This document shows, in pieces, positions 13,071-26,206 of a stretch of 64,000 nt of DNA (position 1 is its first letter; each line of letters opens with the position of its first letter). The DNA is from Odobenus rosmarus divergens (taxonomy: Eukaryota > Chordata > Mammalia > Carnivora > Odobenidae): positions 2,457,811-2,521,810 of the forward strand of contig NW_004450324.1 in the NCBI RefSeq assembly GCF_000321225.1, given 5' to 3'. The notes under the pieces were generated by a model that was not told the DNA's origin, did not search any database, and was given only the letters and a program-made list of their open reading frames with translations. The position numbers and the translations under genes are program-made.

Positions 13071-13262
13071 CACCAAACAAAATGCTAACTGCAATAACTC
13101 AAAACCAAGTGCAGTTTTACAACTACACGAATTATACAATCCCTTCAGATGCAAATTTGCATTTTAGGACAATGAAGTAGCTCTTCCAACCACTGTGGGA
13201 GCTGTTTTCTGATGGAATTTAGCAGGAGGGTTTTCTTATTCTTGTTCTTCTTGAGTCAGAAA

Positions 13263-13463
13263 GGCGCCTGGGTGGCTCAGTCGTTAAGTGTCTGCCTTCC
13301 GCTCAGGTCATGATCCCAGGGTCCTTGGATGAGCCCCGCATCAAGTTCCCTGCTCAGTGGGGAGCCTGCTTCTCCCTCTCCCACTCCCCCTGTTTGTGTT
13401 CCCTCTCTCGCTGTCTCTGTCAAATAAATAAATAAAATCTTAAAAAAATAAAAAATAAAAAAA
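13263..13463 (+). mobile_element. Can-SINE
   Basis: GGCGCCTGGGTGGCTCAGTC head and AAATAAATAAATAAAATC tail with an A-rich end. No clean target-site duplication was seen. Confidence 0.93.
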
Positions 13464-15549
13464 GTCCCCTCTCTCTCCATACAGGTTCCCCTTTCTGCCT
13501 GCTTTTGTGTTTTATTTTTGTTTTTGTTTTAAGCTAACTTAAATCAGTAGCTCTTAAGCTTTTCTTAACAATTTTTTCCTTACTATGGAACATTCAAAAA
13601 TGCAAAAAAACTTGTAAACAATTTTGGTATTTCTTGGAGTCCCTGAAGCTCACCTATTGATTACTTTGAAGCCCATAGACCTTTGGAAATAAAAAAAAAT
13701 CCTATGTTAGAGATATAAATATTTAAAAGGAATTCTATAGACACAACAGCTGAATTAAATACAAGTATTTTACATGCAAACTTACCTCTAGCTCTATAAA
13801 TCTTAGATGACATCTCTAAATGCATCCCAATTTATCATTTTCTTGATCCCAACATAATATTAATACAATGCAGTATTATGTCAGATATTAAAATACTTAG
13901 ATGTACAAATTGGTAGATGCAGTCATTTCTTCTTAACACCACTATTTCACAAAATGTAGAGCTGTTTAATGGGCAACTGGAATGGAGTTAACTTACACAT
14001 TTAGTAGTTGACAAGTAATGTTTCTAGATCTGGCTCTACTTTCAACTGACTTTGGACAATTATCAACTTCCTGGAGTAAAGTTCTTCCCTTACACATAGG
14101 GGAGGTTGGACTAATGACATGGATTTTTCCCATGTCTAAATATCTGATTCCTACTTAGCTCTCATCCAACATTTTCATAATCAGCCAGAGCTGACTTTGT
14201 CTGCTAGGTTATGATAATTGCTGGTTGGTTTACTTGCTTTTTTACAACACTGTTTTCCTAAAGTTTTGCATTTGGGGCAGAACAAAGAAAAACCAGGCAA
14301 AAAAGGTAAAGGTTTAAGCTGGTAGTATATACATTCTTGAATCTAAATAAATAAAATATTGAGATAGTATTATCAGAAGACTTTTCCCCATCTCCTAAAA
14401 CTGGATTATATAGCAGCAATCTTGAAGATTTTTCTTAAATGATGGAAATCCACTCAGAAATGACTGTTAGTATTGTGTTAGTGCTAACATTTTGTCATAA
14501 CAGAATTTGTGAATAAGTTGGCATTAGTTCATTATATAGTATGGCTTCTTGGGCATACAATTTCAGCTTTCCTCTAATATGAAAATATTGTTCACAAACC
14601 AATTTTTGAAAGTCAAGCTAGATTCTTGATTTTCTTCACATGAGGATAAAAAAAAATAATAGATCTTTGGAGCTGTAGGCTCAAGACCCTAAAGAAAATA
14701 ATTATATGGAAAGCACAGAAAGTGAAACTGGAATTATAATTATATACTGTTTTATGCATAATGGAACCTGGGAAATTATCACAATGTTTTATCTGTAATT
14801 GGACTGACTGAATAACCAAATTGATTTTGAAATAAAGACAATTTTGAAATTTTTGAAGTACTTTGGCATTTTTTTGTTAGAGAATTGGATCATGAGTCTT
14901 TTTTTCTAATGCATCAACTCTAGGGAAACTTTGACCTCAGATGCTAGGATTTTTGATCAACTTTCACAGAGGTGCACGAATATGTCACTCTCAAAGTGGA
15001 AGAAGCAGAAAATTTCTCATTAAAATTATGATTTTGGATCTTTCCTAACTACTTCTGATTCACTCATCCTGTTTAAATGAGGTTATGTAGATTTGACCTT
15101 GGATAGTCACAAATGCCTTTGAAGATGCTGTTAATTTGAAACAAATTTGTTTTTGTTTTGTTTTTGTTTTTGAAACAATTTTGTTAAAGGATAATGTTTC
15201 CCACTTTAGTTCCTCCGAAAAATATAATTTGATTTTAAATAATTTTTAAAGGGCAGATATTCTGTTATTTCATTACTTAATCATCTTTGAATCCCTCTCT
15301 TACCTTTAACCCTCATTCAGCTATATTGCTTCACGAGTGACATGTATTAGATTATCACCATGATTACTTTCCAGTTCTTAGATTAATTTGAGTGTATTTG
15401 TGTGGGTGTGTTGATAGGTGTATATTACTTGGAAAGAAAATGAGATGCAAAGAGATGGGGCCATGGGATGGAAATTTAGAAAAAAATAGGTCGGTAGGAG
15501 AGATAAATATTCTATACATTTTTTACTTATTATGTTTTTTGTTTATGAT

Positions 15550-15690
15550 CTATTTTGCCCCAATAAAATATAAGCTTCATGAGGGCAAGGGTCTTTGTTT
15601 GATTTATTCTGATATAATCAAAGCAACCAGAACAGTGTCTTGCACACCACAGAAACACAGTAGAATTTGTTAAATTTTACATGAATAAAC
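15550..15690 (+). mobile_element. L2 3' tail
   Basis: AAGCTTCATGAGGGCAAGGG, then AACAGTGTCTTGCACA, is the canonical L2 3' end. Confidence 0.65.
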
Positions 15691-18600
15691 CAGTATCACA
15701 ATTAATTACTAATGGATTACTTAAGAGGATGAGCTATGAGCTTTTGCCTTATAAAGTACTTTCATCATTCAGGATCGGTTGGTGAATTTTTTCTAATACA
15801 GGGTGGTTACATTCGTCCTGAGAGACTTTCCAGTATATGTGTGTATATGTGTGTATGATTGCGTAAGACAGACAGACAGAGAGATAATACGATGAATTTC
15901 TGATATACTAAACTGGCTGAGGCTTTCCATTCCCCTAAATGTGTTAGTTTTCAATTAAAAACTTATTTTTGTCATTACTTAAATGAAAACAAATTACTAT
16001 TAATAACATTAAATAAACCTCACTACCTTATCTAATACTGTAGAAACTCTAATCATGGCTATTTGACAAATTAAATGTTTATTTGATAAGATCATGATAT
16101 TTTTGCATTATTTATAATAAATGTGATTTTTTTAGAAAAGTTATGCAGTGTTGAAATTAAAATCTGGTATAGGTCAAAAAATGAATTTAGTGGTCTAGAG
16201 ACTTGACAAGTTGACATTTACTAAAATCCATGTAGAAAATATGGCAGTCTGAGCTCATGGGCTGCCCTGCAGCAAAACAAGTCAAAACTGAAGTGAATTT
16301 GCAGAAGTGGCAGAACTTGAATTGTTTGTATAAACTAAGTGGCTAGCGCTATCTATTACCTCCTTTAAGCTTGTGCTCCTCCATCACACACATCCTGCAT
16401 CATATCTGCTTTCAGTCATAGACCTTACTGCTTTATCCTAATATTTATGTTCTTTGATGCATTTCTCTACATTTGATTATATTCTGCCCTCAAGGTTTTA
16501 AAAAATATATTTAATTATTTGAAAAAAAAATCCCCAAGTAAAAGTTCCCCTGGTTAAAAATACCCACACACTCGTTAAAATGAGTAAAAAAGCTCTGTTT
16601 CTGTTTAAAGACTTGTGGCTTACCCCAATACATAATGCAGTGGATTTACAAGATGTTACTTTACAGCAACATGAAACACCGCTTTCTTAGCTGAGTAGTT
16701 AAAATTTTCCTTAAAAGTTCCACTTTTAATACTGATAACTTGATTTTAATTTAATCTTATTTTAAAATTATTAATTATTCATAACACATTTTAATCCTAC
16801 TTTCCCCATGTCAACCCATAGGGGAAAATTGTTTTACCTTCTCATAACATTGCATAAATGGAACACAAAACTAAAATCAACTGCTTAATGTGTTTAATAA
16901 TCTTAATAAAGTCCTGAATGTTACAACTAAAATATTGCAACATTAAATTAATCACCTGGCAGCAGGTAAATTTTGAATTGAAACATAACCACAAGCTATA
17001 CTCTCTTTATATCAGGAAACTCAACTTTTAAGCCACATGTGATGACTACTAAGGAAAAAACATTTACTACCAATTTTCTACTAGACCAAATGCATCGCAT
17101 AAGTGTTCAACTAAAAGAGTATTAAAAATTCCATTTACAGTTCATGAATTAAGTGATGAAAAATGTGCAACCATCCTCGGACACAAAACTAACATCACTG
17201 CTAGTTTACCAGCAAGTTATTCATCTGCTACAGAATAATTTACATTACAAAATTGGGAGAAAATAGAACCTTTACAATTAAAAACGTGAAAAATGCTGAC
17301 ATTTTGGACAGCTCCCTCTGATTCCGCATCCCCCCCCCCCCCACTAGATTTCTATTATGTGTCTCCCTTTCATTTTTTCTCCTTTACCAAATCAGAAATG
17401 AGCCTGACCAAAGTCAGGTTTCTGCTGTTTGCGTTTGGGTTTTATTTTTGTTGTGTTGTGTTTGGGGGTGAAAGATTCTTCCAGGGAGAGAGATTAAGGA
17501 GCTACATAACAGGGAAAGTGCTGTTCTCAGTTCAAGATCCGGCTTCCTGTATTGAGCCAATTTATGTGTTTCCAAAGATTCTAGCTGGCAAGCTGGGAGC
17601 TGCCCTCTCCACTTCCATTTCCCGCTGCAACTCCATCGCCTCTGTAAAAGACCACAGCCTCTCTCCATCTGCGCCTGAGTGGGGACAGTTCGTTAGTGCC
17701 GAGGTATTTCAGGAACTTTCCCTAGCAAAGTCTCCTAAGGAGACACAGGCCACATACAAAACAATCGCCAAGAGTAAGTTTGTGCGTCCTGAAGAGGGAT
17801 GGAGAAACCACTATACCGAGCTACGGAGATTCGGACTTAACCCGGCAGCACCATCAATTTATAGCATCGCATAAAATCCGCCTTCTGCAGAAAGGTTTGC
17901 AGCGCGGGTCCAACTCCCAATGGCTTTACAAGGAAAATAATTTAATATAAAAGCAGTGTCGGCACTGGAGGAAGCTGGGTACGTAAACCTGGTTACACTT
18001 TGTGGTCAACGCGCTCTAGGTCGGGTTGCCTGGACCCCAGCCGGCCGGAACTTTCTCCGAGAACAGAGCTGCCCGCAGTCCGCAGCTGCCCGGGCGCTGC
18101 AGGCCGGGTCCCGACCCCGGAAGGGACCCGGGCCAAGGTGGCCCTGGGAGGCAGTAGTAGCTCCACCTGGACGCACACTGGAGCCCCGCCCCGCTTCGGC
18201 CCCGCGGTCAGATCGCTGACACCCGTGCCCCACGCCGGCGCCGGCCAGGAGCGGCCTCTGACAGCCCCTCAAAGCGCGACTCTCTCCACCCCCCAAATCT
18301 GCGCTCCCGAAAAGTGTAGCGAGCTCCCCACCAGGAGCGTCAGACAAAAAGCCGCCACTCCCCAAGCCTAGCTGCACTCCTCCTTTTCTTTGGTCCTTTT
18401 CTTCAGCGAGGCGGACTAAGCGTTACTTTCCCCCTCCCTTCCTCTCCTCTCCTTTCTGAAGTCCCCTGCGCAAAGTGGGACTTTGGGGAGCCTCGGTGAA
18501 TGCGCCTGTCCCCTGGCGCGCTGGATACACAGCTCCCTCTTTTCATTAAGGCAGTAAAGTTCAATTTGCCCGGCTCTTTACGAGCCACGGTGGACTTCCC

Positions 18601-18982
18601 CCCTGCTTTCCGTGTGCTCTCCCTCCCACTGAGCTAAAAGGCAAACCTATTCACTCCATCCCAGCCTGAATCCCTGAAGGACGCCGGTTCACGTCAGAGG
18701 GGACCCACCGCGCTCCCTGAGAAGTGCCCCAAGCCGCGCGCCCACACACGCTTATACACACACAATGCCATCCCCGCGCTATCAAAGTCTGGCAGCGCCG
18801 AGGGGAGAACGCACGAACAGGAGTGGCACCGGCGCGGGCATCAGCCTAGCCGTGCGTCCGGACTCGCTGTCCGGGTCCCGAACACCGTTGTCAGGATGCC
18901 CCGGGCACAGCAAGCCTCGTAACCCCCAAAGACAACACCCGCGGTTCCGGGGTCGCGCGGGCGCCGCCGGGCCGGATCTTAC

Positions 18983-19300
18983 CCGCGGGGCTCCTGGTCT
19001 CCCGCCGCTCAGCTTGCCCGCGGGCCACAGGGACGCTGCAGCCGGGGTCCCGGAGATGCTGCTGCTCCGCTGCCGCTGCCCGGATCCCCCGCGCCAGCAT
19101 CACTTCTCCGCCGCCTCCGCCTCCTCCTGCTCTTCTCTCGGCCGCCCCTCCCCGGCGGCCGCCAGCAAGACCGGCAGCGCCGGCGGCGCGGCGGGGTGGG
19201 CAGCAGCGGAGGCGGCGGCGGCGGCGGCGCCCGCACGAGCTCGCCCAGCTGCACCAGCTCGAGCAGCCGCGGCGGCAGCCGGAGCACCCGAGCCCGGCTG
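18983..19300 (-). other. B3GALT1: Candidate first non-coding exon of B3GALT1
   Basis: The minus-strand end is fixed by a strong donor, GCGG|GTAAGAT, with the GT at 18,982-18,981. The 5' limit is uncertain and was placed about 50-90 bp downstream of the CCAAT boxes. The sequence is GC-rich, carries a GCC tract, and has no recognisable protein; the open frames through it look like compositional artefacts. The galactosyltransferase ORF of this gene is a single distal exon in other mammals. Confidence 0.5.
19208..19230 (+). repeat. GGC trinucleotide tract
   Basis: About six consecutive GGC units (GCC on the minus strand), inside the candidate first exon or promoter of B3GALT1. Confidence 0.8.
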
Positions 19301-19349
19301 CGCTTCCCCGGCGAAGGCTCTGGCCTCGGCGACTGACAACGCCCGGCAG

Positions 19350-19355
19350 CCAATC
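19350..19355 (+). promoter_or_regulatory. CCAAT box (proximal)
   Basis: CAGCCAATCGC, second CCAAT motif of the pair. No TATA box is evident nearby, as expected for a CpG-island promoter. Confidence 0.6.
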
Positions 19356-19384
19356 GCTGCCTCGCCCTGCGCGGCGGGGGGAGA

Positions 19385-19392
19385 CCAATCAG
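19385..19392 (+). promoter_or_regulatory. CCAAT box (NF-Y type, distal)
   Basis: GACCAATCAGAG matches the extended NF-Y consensus (RRCCAATCAG). It lies in the CpG island, 35 bp from a second CCAAT box. NF-Y sites act in either orientation. Confidence 0.65.
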
Positions 19393-19463
19393 AGCGGAAG
19401 GCCCAAGGTTTTCCTCCGCCTTTGCTCAGCAGGCTTGTTTCCGGGAGCCGCGGCGTTGCTGCT

Positions 19464-19489
19464 GGGGTCTGGGATGGGGGAGGCGCGGG
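19464..19489 (+). promoter_or_regulatory. G-quadruplex motif in CpG island
   Basis: Four G runs (GGGG, GGG, GGGGG, GGG) with loops of 3, 2 and 6 bases fit the G3+N1-7 rule. Another G-rich run follows at 19,498-19,506. It sits upstream of the inferred minus-strand start site. Confidence 0.55.
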
Positions 19490-21989
19490 AGCCGCGCGGG
19501 GTGGGGGACTCCTGACTCGGGAGCCCTAGGTGCGGCGAGACAGCCGGGCCCGCCGAGGTGGGCCTGGGGGCGTTTTCTGACTGCCGGGAGCCAGCGGTTT
19601 GGCTGCAAAGGGCTCTCCGGGGTGACTGTCCCCAGAGCCTCGGCCCGGCGGTTCAGCGTCTTGGCAGCCCTGTGTAGCGGTCGTGGGTCCCAAGTACGAC
19701 CGGCGATGTGGAAGAACGGATCCCTGGAGGTGGTCGCCGCCTTGAAGGAATCACGCGAACAGTCACCAGACAGCGCCCCCGTCCTTCTCCCTTTGGCAGC
19801 TTTGGTAGCGGAAGAGTGGTACTCCTGAGCCACCGAACCACTCCTCATAGTAATCAGCCCAGGAGAGTGCTTGAGCTATCAAAGAGGCACATGGAGAAAT
19901 GTTCTCAAAGTTGTAGGCACAGTAGACCTTCCTTACCCTCTCTCCAAATAAACTCTCCCACCTTCACCCCACTCAGCAAAACAAAAAAACGCCTCAAGAA
20001 GCAATGCGGAAACATAGTTTAAGCAATCTACTTGGTTTGCTTTTTTTTTTTTTCTTCTTCTTTTTCTTTGGAGGATCACTTCTGAATGATACAGTAGGGG
20101 TGTGTGTGTATGACACAAACACCAGATAAGTGATGTCATTTAGATTTAGCAAGGCAAGAAAAAGAAAACAAAGGTGGCAAACTTTTTCCACACCATTCTC
20201 TCCCCAAAACTGTAATGATCTTTCTTTGTGAAGCACTTAAGCCCCTTCACAGCAAATACATCAGAATGGTCCAGGGTTCTAAGTCTATAATCCATGTTGC
20301 ATTAAAAAAAAAGTAAACTAAGTTCTACATGAAGATTTTAATAGGTGTGGGTCTTTCCCCAAGTGATCTTTTCTATCTTCTCTCTTACAAGGTTGTTGTG
20401 AAGGTCAAAAACCAACTGCATGAATCAGCTACATGATTTTCTGACAAGTAGTTGGAATCAGGTATTAGGTATGCTGCTGCTGTTTCTAACTGTATTTTAA
20501 GAGATCCTTTTTTTGGCAATAATCACTCCTTTCTTCATTTACCTTCCTTTTAAGATAACTCCATGCATCCTGTGATATCTAAAATAAACCCTGCCTAAAT
20601 TTTATGAGCACTGTAAGGAAAATTTGATTACAGAGTAGCGTTGTGTATTGCCATCTTTTAGTATACCAAAAATGTATGCATATGAGCACCATTCTTCCCA
20701 ATTTTCTTGTGCCCCTTCCCCCACCTTCAGTCATTTGACCAATCTAGTTTGCAAGCTTGACCATTTCTTCTTAAGGAACCAATTGTGCTAAAAGAGGTAG
20801 TGATAAATTTATTTTTTAGGCTAAAACCAGAAATATGTAACACATCACTTTGAATTTTTAACCAAGGGAAGGTTTTTAGTTGTCATTTAGTTTTTTTATA
20901 ATTACTTATTGTTTATTATTTATTTTTGCTATTATTGTGTAACTTAAAATCAATACCCTCATCTACTACATGAGGTGATCAATAATGCAATGGAGTTTAA
21001 GTCTGCTAGATAAAGAAAAAAATAAATGTTTTACTCAAACTTCATGGGGAAAAGAGTTGATATTTGAAAAAAGTAGAAATATTAAATATTAAAATTAGAA
21101 AATTATAACATGACAATTTATATCTGATAGAAGTTTAGAATTATCTTCAAGCAAAAGACTAATCTTGATTAAAGGATGTTAAATATGAAGATGTTATTGA
21201 CTCTAGAAGTCGTGGTATGCTACTTAGAAACTCTGAGATGTGTATATACAGCTATTTACATAATTTTCTTCTCCATACCCTGACAAGTATATTATTTTTC
21301 AGATATACATTTTTTTATGTTATCTGGTATTTTGCAATATTAATCCTAAAAATGTATACATTCTACATACCATATTGCTTAGTGATTAAGATAATGAAAT
21401 GATTATCTTACGGAAGCAAAATGTTAAAATCAACAGCATGCATTCAGATATAAAAGTAATATCTCATATCACTACTGCTATGAATAACCAGCTCTGAGCA
21501 AGACAAACCTGCACAATTAACAACCTACTAACAGTGAAAACCATGAAATATTTCAAATCAATAAAGAAAAATTAAGAAAAACTTTTTAAAGTCACTAAAA
21601 GAGCACATGCTGATGCTAGTTTATGTATTACTATAAATTTCATGGGATGTATTGGATAGAAAGTCTAGTGTTATTTAATTATATGACCATTTAATTAGCT
21701 AATCATGTTAAATTAAATAACTGATGTTTCTTTTTTTTTTTTTTGCCTACTTACATGTGTCTGTTTTTCTCCCCATGCAATGAGAGAACTCACACATCTT
21801 GTTAGTGGAGGAAGAAATTTGGGCACTCCTTAAATCAATAACCACTTACTTAATCTTGAAAAATACATAAAATAATTTTATACTAATTGGTGCTAAAATC
21901 TATATTTATCACTAATAGAAACTGAATACTTCATTGGAATCAGTTCTGGCAAAAGCTAGATCTAGCAGGCAAAAAACTGAATAAAAAGG

Positions 21990-22140
21990 ATAGAAATTAG
22001 TCTAGTTCCAGCTCTGGTTATGACTGGGTGAGTAATTAATTGCAAGTCACTTAAACTTTCCCAGCATTCCATATTTGTAAAACAGAGATTAAGAACAAAA
22101 TCAACCCTATAGCTGCTTTTCCCAGATGTGAGGATGAATT
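21990..22140 (+). mobile_element. MIR fragment
   Basis: CCAGCTCTGGTTATGACTG, CAAGTCACTTAAACTTTC and TTGTAAAACAGAGATTAAG follow the MIR core order. Confidence 0.6.
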
Positions 22141-22772
22141 TATAATTGAAACTGGCTTGCTGCAGAAAAGTCCTTCCCAAAAGGTAGAGCACTGGACTTT
22201 ATTGATGCTCTTACCCTCTCTCCAGTGGGGCTGAATTTGATTCTCATGATGGCCTATTCATCGTGGATATGTGATACCTATTTCTACAGAGAAACATATT
22301 AAGTTCCAAAGAGGTTCTTTTACCAATTTTGTGATAAATTGACTATCAGCTACATTGATTTATTTGTTAATGTTGTCCAGCAGAAATGTTTTCCCATGGT
22401 TCTTTCACTATGCCACTTCCAATATGGTTGAAATATGCAAGTTTAAAGTCTGGCACCTTAATTTAAATGAAGGACAACCTATTTCACTTAATCTTGGAGG
22501 TCAGTTGAGCCTGGGATAAAGCTGTTTCCCCCAAAAATATAATTAATTAGATAACTTAAATCACATAAAGCCTGTTTTCATATTTAAAATTCTAAAATAG
22601 CTATAACAATGGATATTGCTTATGCTCATGTTAAAAGATTACTATTTAAGTCTTTTGTGTTAAAAGACTGAAGCAAAATCAAGACACAAAAACAACCAGA
22701 ATGGAAGTGGATTCTATTTAGTTCACCACAACTAGTATTTTTTTAATACACTTTATACCAGGACCAGTGTTT

Positions 22773-22773
<1 letters not shown>

Positions 22774-22823
<50 letters not shown>

Positions 22824-22840
22824 TACACACACACATACAC
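22774..22840 (+). repeat. CT microsatellite followed by a short CA tract
   Basis: About 45 bp of nearly pure (CT)n, then ACATACACACACACATACAC. Likely length-polymorphic. Confidence 0.95.
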
Positions 22841-23660
22841 ATAAGTGGAATAAAGTCACTCATCAAAATTTTGTAGGGAACAGGACTCCAAACCAAGCAA
22901 ATGTTCACATTCCTAACCCAACATTCTTCCCACCGTATCATACCTTTCTCCTGAGATTTGGGAGTTATCAATAGAGAGGGTGCCATTGAAACTAAGAGAA
23001 TGTAAAAAGATATTCAGGAATAAAATGTAGACAAATCAACAAGCCTAGGAGACCATTAATAATTAAAAGTAAAGTTTTTTTTTTTTTGGTAAGGGGGTGG
23101 TGGCAAAATTTAATCTGAAATCTAGGAAGACAATAAAAAGTAATTTGGTATCATAGAATCCAAGAAAAGATAAGTTTGTTAAAAGACTGAAAGTTGAATA
23201 TATCAACTTGACTATAAGTATTGATAAGAGATCATAGATTAATTGAGATCTTTGGTTTCTTTTGAAAGGGCAGTTAGGGTGATTAGGATGAAAACCATTT
23301 GATCCACACAGAATGGGGAAAGAGTAATTCAAGTGAATATATTTCTATTATATTAGAAAAAAGTTATGTGATTTTAAGTTCAGTATTTTGAAATAGAAGT
23401 AGAGTCAATTTATGCAGAAGGCTGTATAAAGAATTGTGATTGACCTGAAGTCTTAAATTATTGAGTTTGTTGTTATTAAAATCATTTGCAGATTTGCAGC
23501 CCTTTCATGAGTATGCACATTGTAGAAATCAAACCATTATCAAAATTGAAGAAAAGATGTTTATTTAAATATTTATTTATTTATTGAAGAAGGTTCCAAC
23601 TTCAATTATTATGATTTTAAAGTAGGTTATTTACTTGAATAAGAGAATCCAACCTCTTTT

Positions 23661-23807
23661 TTAATTTAAATTCAATTAGCCAACACATATCATTAGTTTC
23701 AGATGTGTTCAATGATTCACCAGTTGTGTATCACACCCCCTCCTTAATGCCCATCACTCAGTTACCCCATCCTCCCATCCACTTCCCCTCCAGCAACCCT
23801 GTTTGTT
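23661..23807 (-). mobile_element. Carnivore L1, 5'-truncated 3' end
   Basis: Reverse-strand carnivore L1 3' sequence (TTTAAATTCAATTAGCCAAC, CCTCCTTAATGCCCATCAC, CCCCTCCAGCAACCCTG). A 13-bp target-site duplication, TCCAACCTCTTTT, lies at 23,648-23,660 and 23,808-23,820. Confidence 0.9.
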
Positions 23808-25288
23808 TCCAACCTCTTTTAATAAGGAGTTTCCTTTTTCCCCTTTAACCTTAATCACTAAAAAGCAGCTGCATATTGCGTTGGTCCATCATGCAGTAGA
23901 AAAGTGGAAAGGAGACATGTACATATGTGTATGTATGTGGGGGGGCGGTGGTAGGTGGGTGAAGGAGCAGTGGGAGCTGGGAAGAATAAGAAGGTGAGAA
24001 GGAATAGAGTTTTCAAGTTATTTGCGTAGCAGTTCTCCACAGCTTCATTAATCAATGCTTCTTTCAGAAGCCACTGAAAGCAGAAGATACTAGAAAAAAT
24101 TAATTTTAAAAAATTAATGACTTCTACATTACCACAAGAGAATGCTATTTAGGTGCCTAGTATAGTGCTAGGAGCTCAATAAATGTTTGATCAAGGGAAA
24201 AAAAATGAATGTATAAATGTTGCATGGCAATTTTTTTAGGGGGGAGGGAAGGGTTTCTGCTAACAATTGAAACCAACTGGTAACATTTAACATAGTTCTT
24301 GTGATTATGAGTATCTTAAGTTTACATAAATGAAATCTTAACATGTAATTTTAATTTCCAGGATTTCCCAGGGCTTCTGGTCGGATTACACAATAGAATG
24401 TGTCCTCTTCTTACACTGAAGCTTCATTTTCTCTTAGCATCCCAGTCCCTCCCCATCAGGCTTTTAACTAATTCTCCAGGTGTTTTAAGGTGATTAGGAA
24501 GTGTGCCTGGAGAAGGATCCTATCTGCTTGGGAGAAAAGTGCTAATAAAAGGTCAAAGCTGAGTTCCTAGGGACTGTGGCTGCTGAAGCTAATAGCATGA
24601 ATCATCATTAGCTTTTACTGATGCCAAGTCATGCAAGTCTGTGAAGTTCATACAGAAAGAGAAATTTCGATCAATAGGACGTTATGCTACCATGCAGCTT
24701 GATAATTACTTTCTAGAAATTAAGTTTGTAAAGCCTTTTCCTTTCTTAAAAAAAAAATAGTCTTTGTTCTGAGAGCCTGCCTTAGTTTTCATAACTATAG
24801 TGCAACATAAACCTAAAAAATGTTTTCCTTTAGCAATCTTTTTTTTTTTTTGATGTTGCATTACTATGGAGGTTGGCTGCATGCCTACTTTATATTCAGT
24901 AACCTTTGGTGTGTATTTAACAGTGGGATAATATCTCATAACAGGATTGATATTTTAAATCCACTTCTCTGAATGTCTGTCTACAATGCTAAGTCACAAG
25001 CATATTTCAGTATATTGTTTGCAGTCTGCTAGTATACTGGTTATTGACCTGGTGATTCTACTGGTAGGTGGGCTATGTTATTTAGGTGGTAAGTGAAGCA
25101 TGCAAGCCAGCCCTACTTCTGTTTTATTGCATGTTGATTACACAGAGACAAGTGAGCACAATGGAACATGTTTACATTCACAGGGAAAAATATAATAGGC
25201 TTGCACATCTCAGTGTCAAAAGCCTTATATAAAAATAGCCAAGAAAATATTTTATGCCCTCACTACATCAAGAAATTTTGAAGCTTTA

Positions 25289-25481
25289 TTTTTATTTTTT
25301 TAAAGATTTTATTTATTTACTTGAGAGAGAGAGAGAGAAGGAGAGCACAGAGGGAGAATGAGAGGGAAAAGCAGACTCCCAGCTGAGCGGAGAGCCCCAT
25401 GTGGGACTAAATCCCAGGACCCTGGGATCATGACCTGAGCCAAAGGCAGACGCTTAACAGACTGAGCCACCCAGGTGTCCC
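25289..25481 (-). mobile_element. Can-SINE
   Basis: Ends GAGCCACCCAGGTGTCCC. Flanking 19-bp near-repeats AAGAA(A/T)TTTTGA(A/G)GCTTTA lie at 25,270-25,288 and 25,482-25,500. Confidence 0.94.
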
Positions 25482-26168
25482 AAGAATTTTTGAGGCTTTA
25501 AAAAGAAACAGGGAGTTGAGAGCATGTGTTTATGCGCGTAATGCCACAGAATTTAAGTTACTTTGCATGTAGACACAGTCATGTCCGTTTGCCTTTAGCT
25601 GCTAGCAGAAAGCAATTTTACGTTCGATTAGAGAAAGAAAGAAGTACTTTTTTTAAGTGGTAGAAAAACCTAATTTCCTTATTAGCATTCATTTAATCAT
25701 AAAGTGAAACTCTGGTTTCACATTTCAAAATTTTCTTAAAATCTAGCTTACATGTATATTAGAAATCTGATAGTCTAGATTTTTATGTCCCAGGCTTACA
25801 ATCCTTTCTAAAATACTTACATCTCTATTCCTCTATAGATGATTTTTCTCACCCCAAAAAACGTGAATTCTTAACAGTTTATGTGAATGCCTCTGAATAA
25901 AAAACTCATTTAATTTTAAAAACTTATAATAATAATGGCTTCTGTTTTTGTATCCTTCAGTGCTTTGATTGAGATTTTATGTATATTCTCTGGTCAATTT
26001 TTTTCTTCATTATACTCACCAGTTAGACCTATCTAGTGCTTGACTCGAGCACTTCATTCTTAGAAAAGCAATTCTGTTTATGTATCAAGCACTTTTCAAC
26101 TGAGCCATTAATTATAAATATTTACAGCAAGGACATTGCAAAACATGGCTGCACAGAGTAAGACAAGT

Positions 26169-26206
26169 CAGATTCCCAACATGATACATTTGTAACATCT
26201 CCATTA
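26169..26206. repeat. 38-bp local duplication, copy 1
   Basis: CAGATTCCCAACATGATACA and onward, similar to 27,463-27,500 in the same orientation with a few mismatches. Confidence 0.7.

Larger units (their letters stand above)
96..17950. other. Non-coding, inferred B3GALT1 intron 1
   Basis: AT-rich DNA with no supportable coding gene. It holds an MaLR LTR, L2, MIR and L1 fragments, eight Can-SINEs and small local duplications, listed separately. The stretches between them, such as 4.0-5.9 kb, 7.2-8.4 kb, 11.1-12.8 kb and 13.5-17.3 kb, show nothing I can name apart from A/T-rich runs and a short L2 tail near 15.6 kb. Confidence 0.6.
17950..19850. promoter_or_regulatory. B3GALT1: CpG island, inferred B3GALT1 promoter
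   Basis: About 1.9 kb of dense CG dinucleotides and high G+C, in sharp contrast to AT-rich flanks. It contains CCAAT boxes, a GGC tract, a G4 motif and a splice donor. It lies about 26 kb beyond the XIRP2 3' end. In human the next gene downstream on the same strand is B3GALT1 (beta-1,3-galactosyltransferase 1), whose CpG-island start lies roughly 30 kb away. The assignment rests on remembered synteny, not coding sequence. The island may also fire antisense transcripts. Confidence 0.75.

Noticed and set aside
17293..17874. 193-codon plus-strand ORF before the CpG island
   Set aside because: Starts in AT-rich DNA and a poly-C run, has no recognisable domain, and no supporting splice or promoter layout. 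Probably chance.
18765..19529. 254-codon plus-strand ORF in the CpG island, with overlapping minus-strand ORFs
   Set aside because: Ala/Gly/Pro/Arg-rich in all frames, as expected of stop-poor GC-rich DNA. No domain.
19928..19940. Possible minus-strand donor GAGG|GTAAGGAAG upstream of the island
   Set aside because: Good consensus but no other sign of an exon; could be chance. An alternative first exon cannot be excluded.
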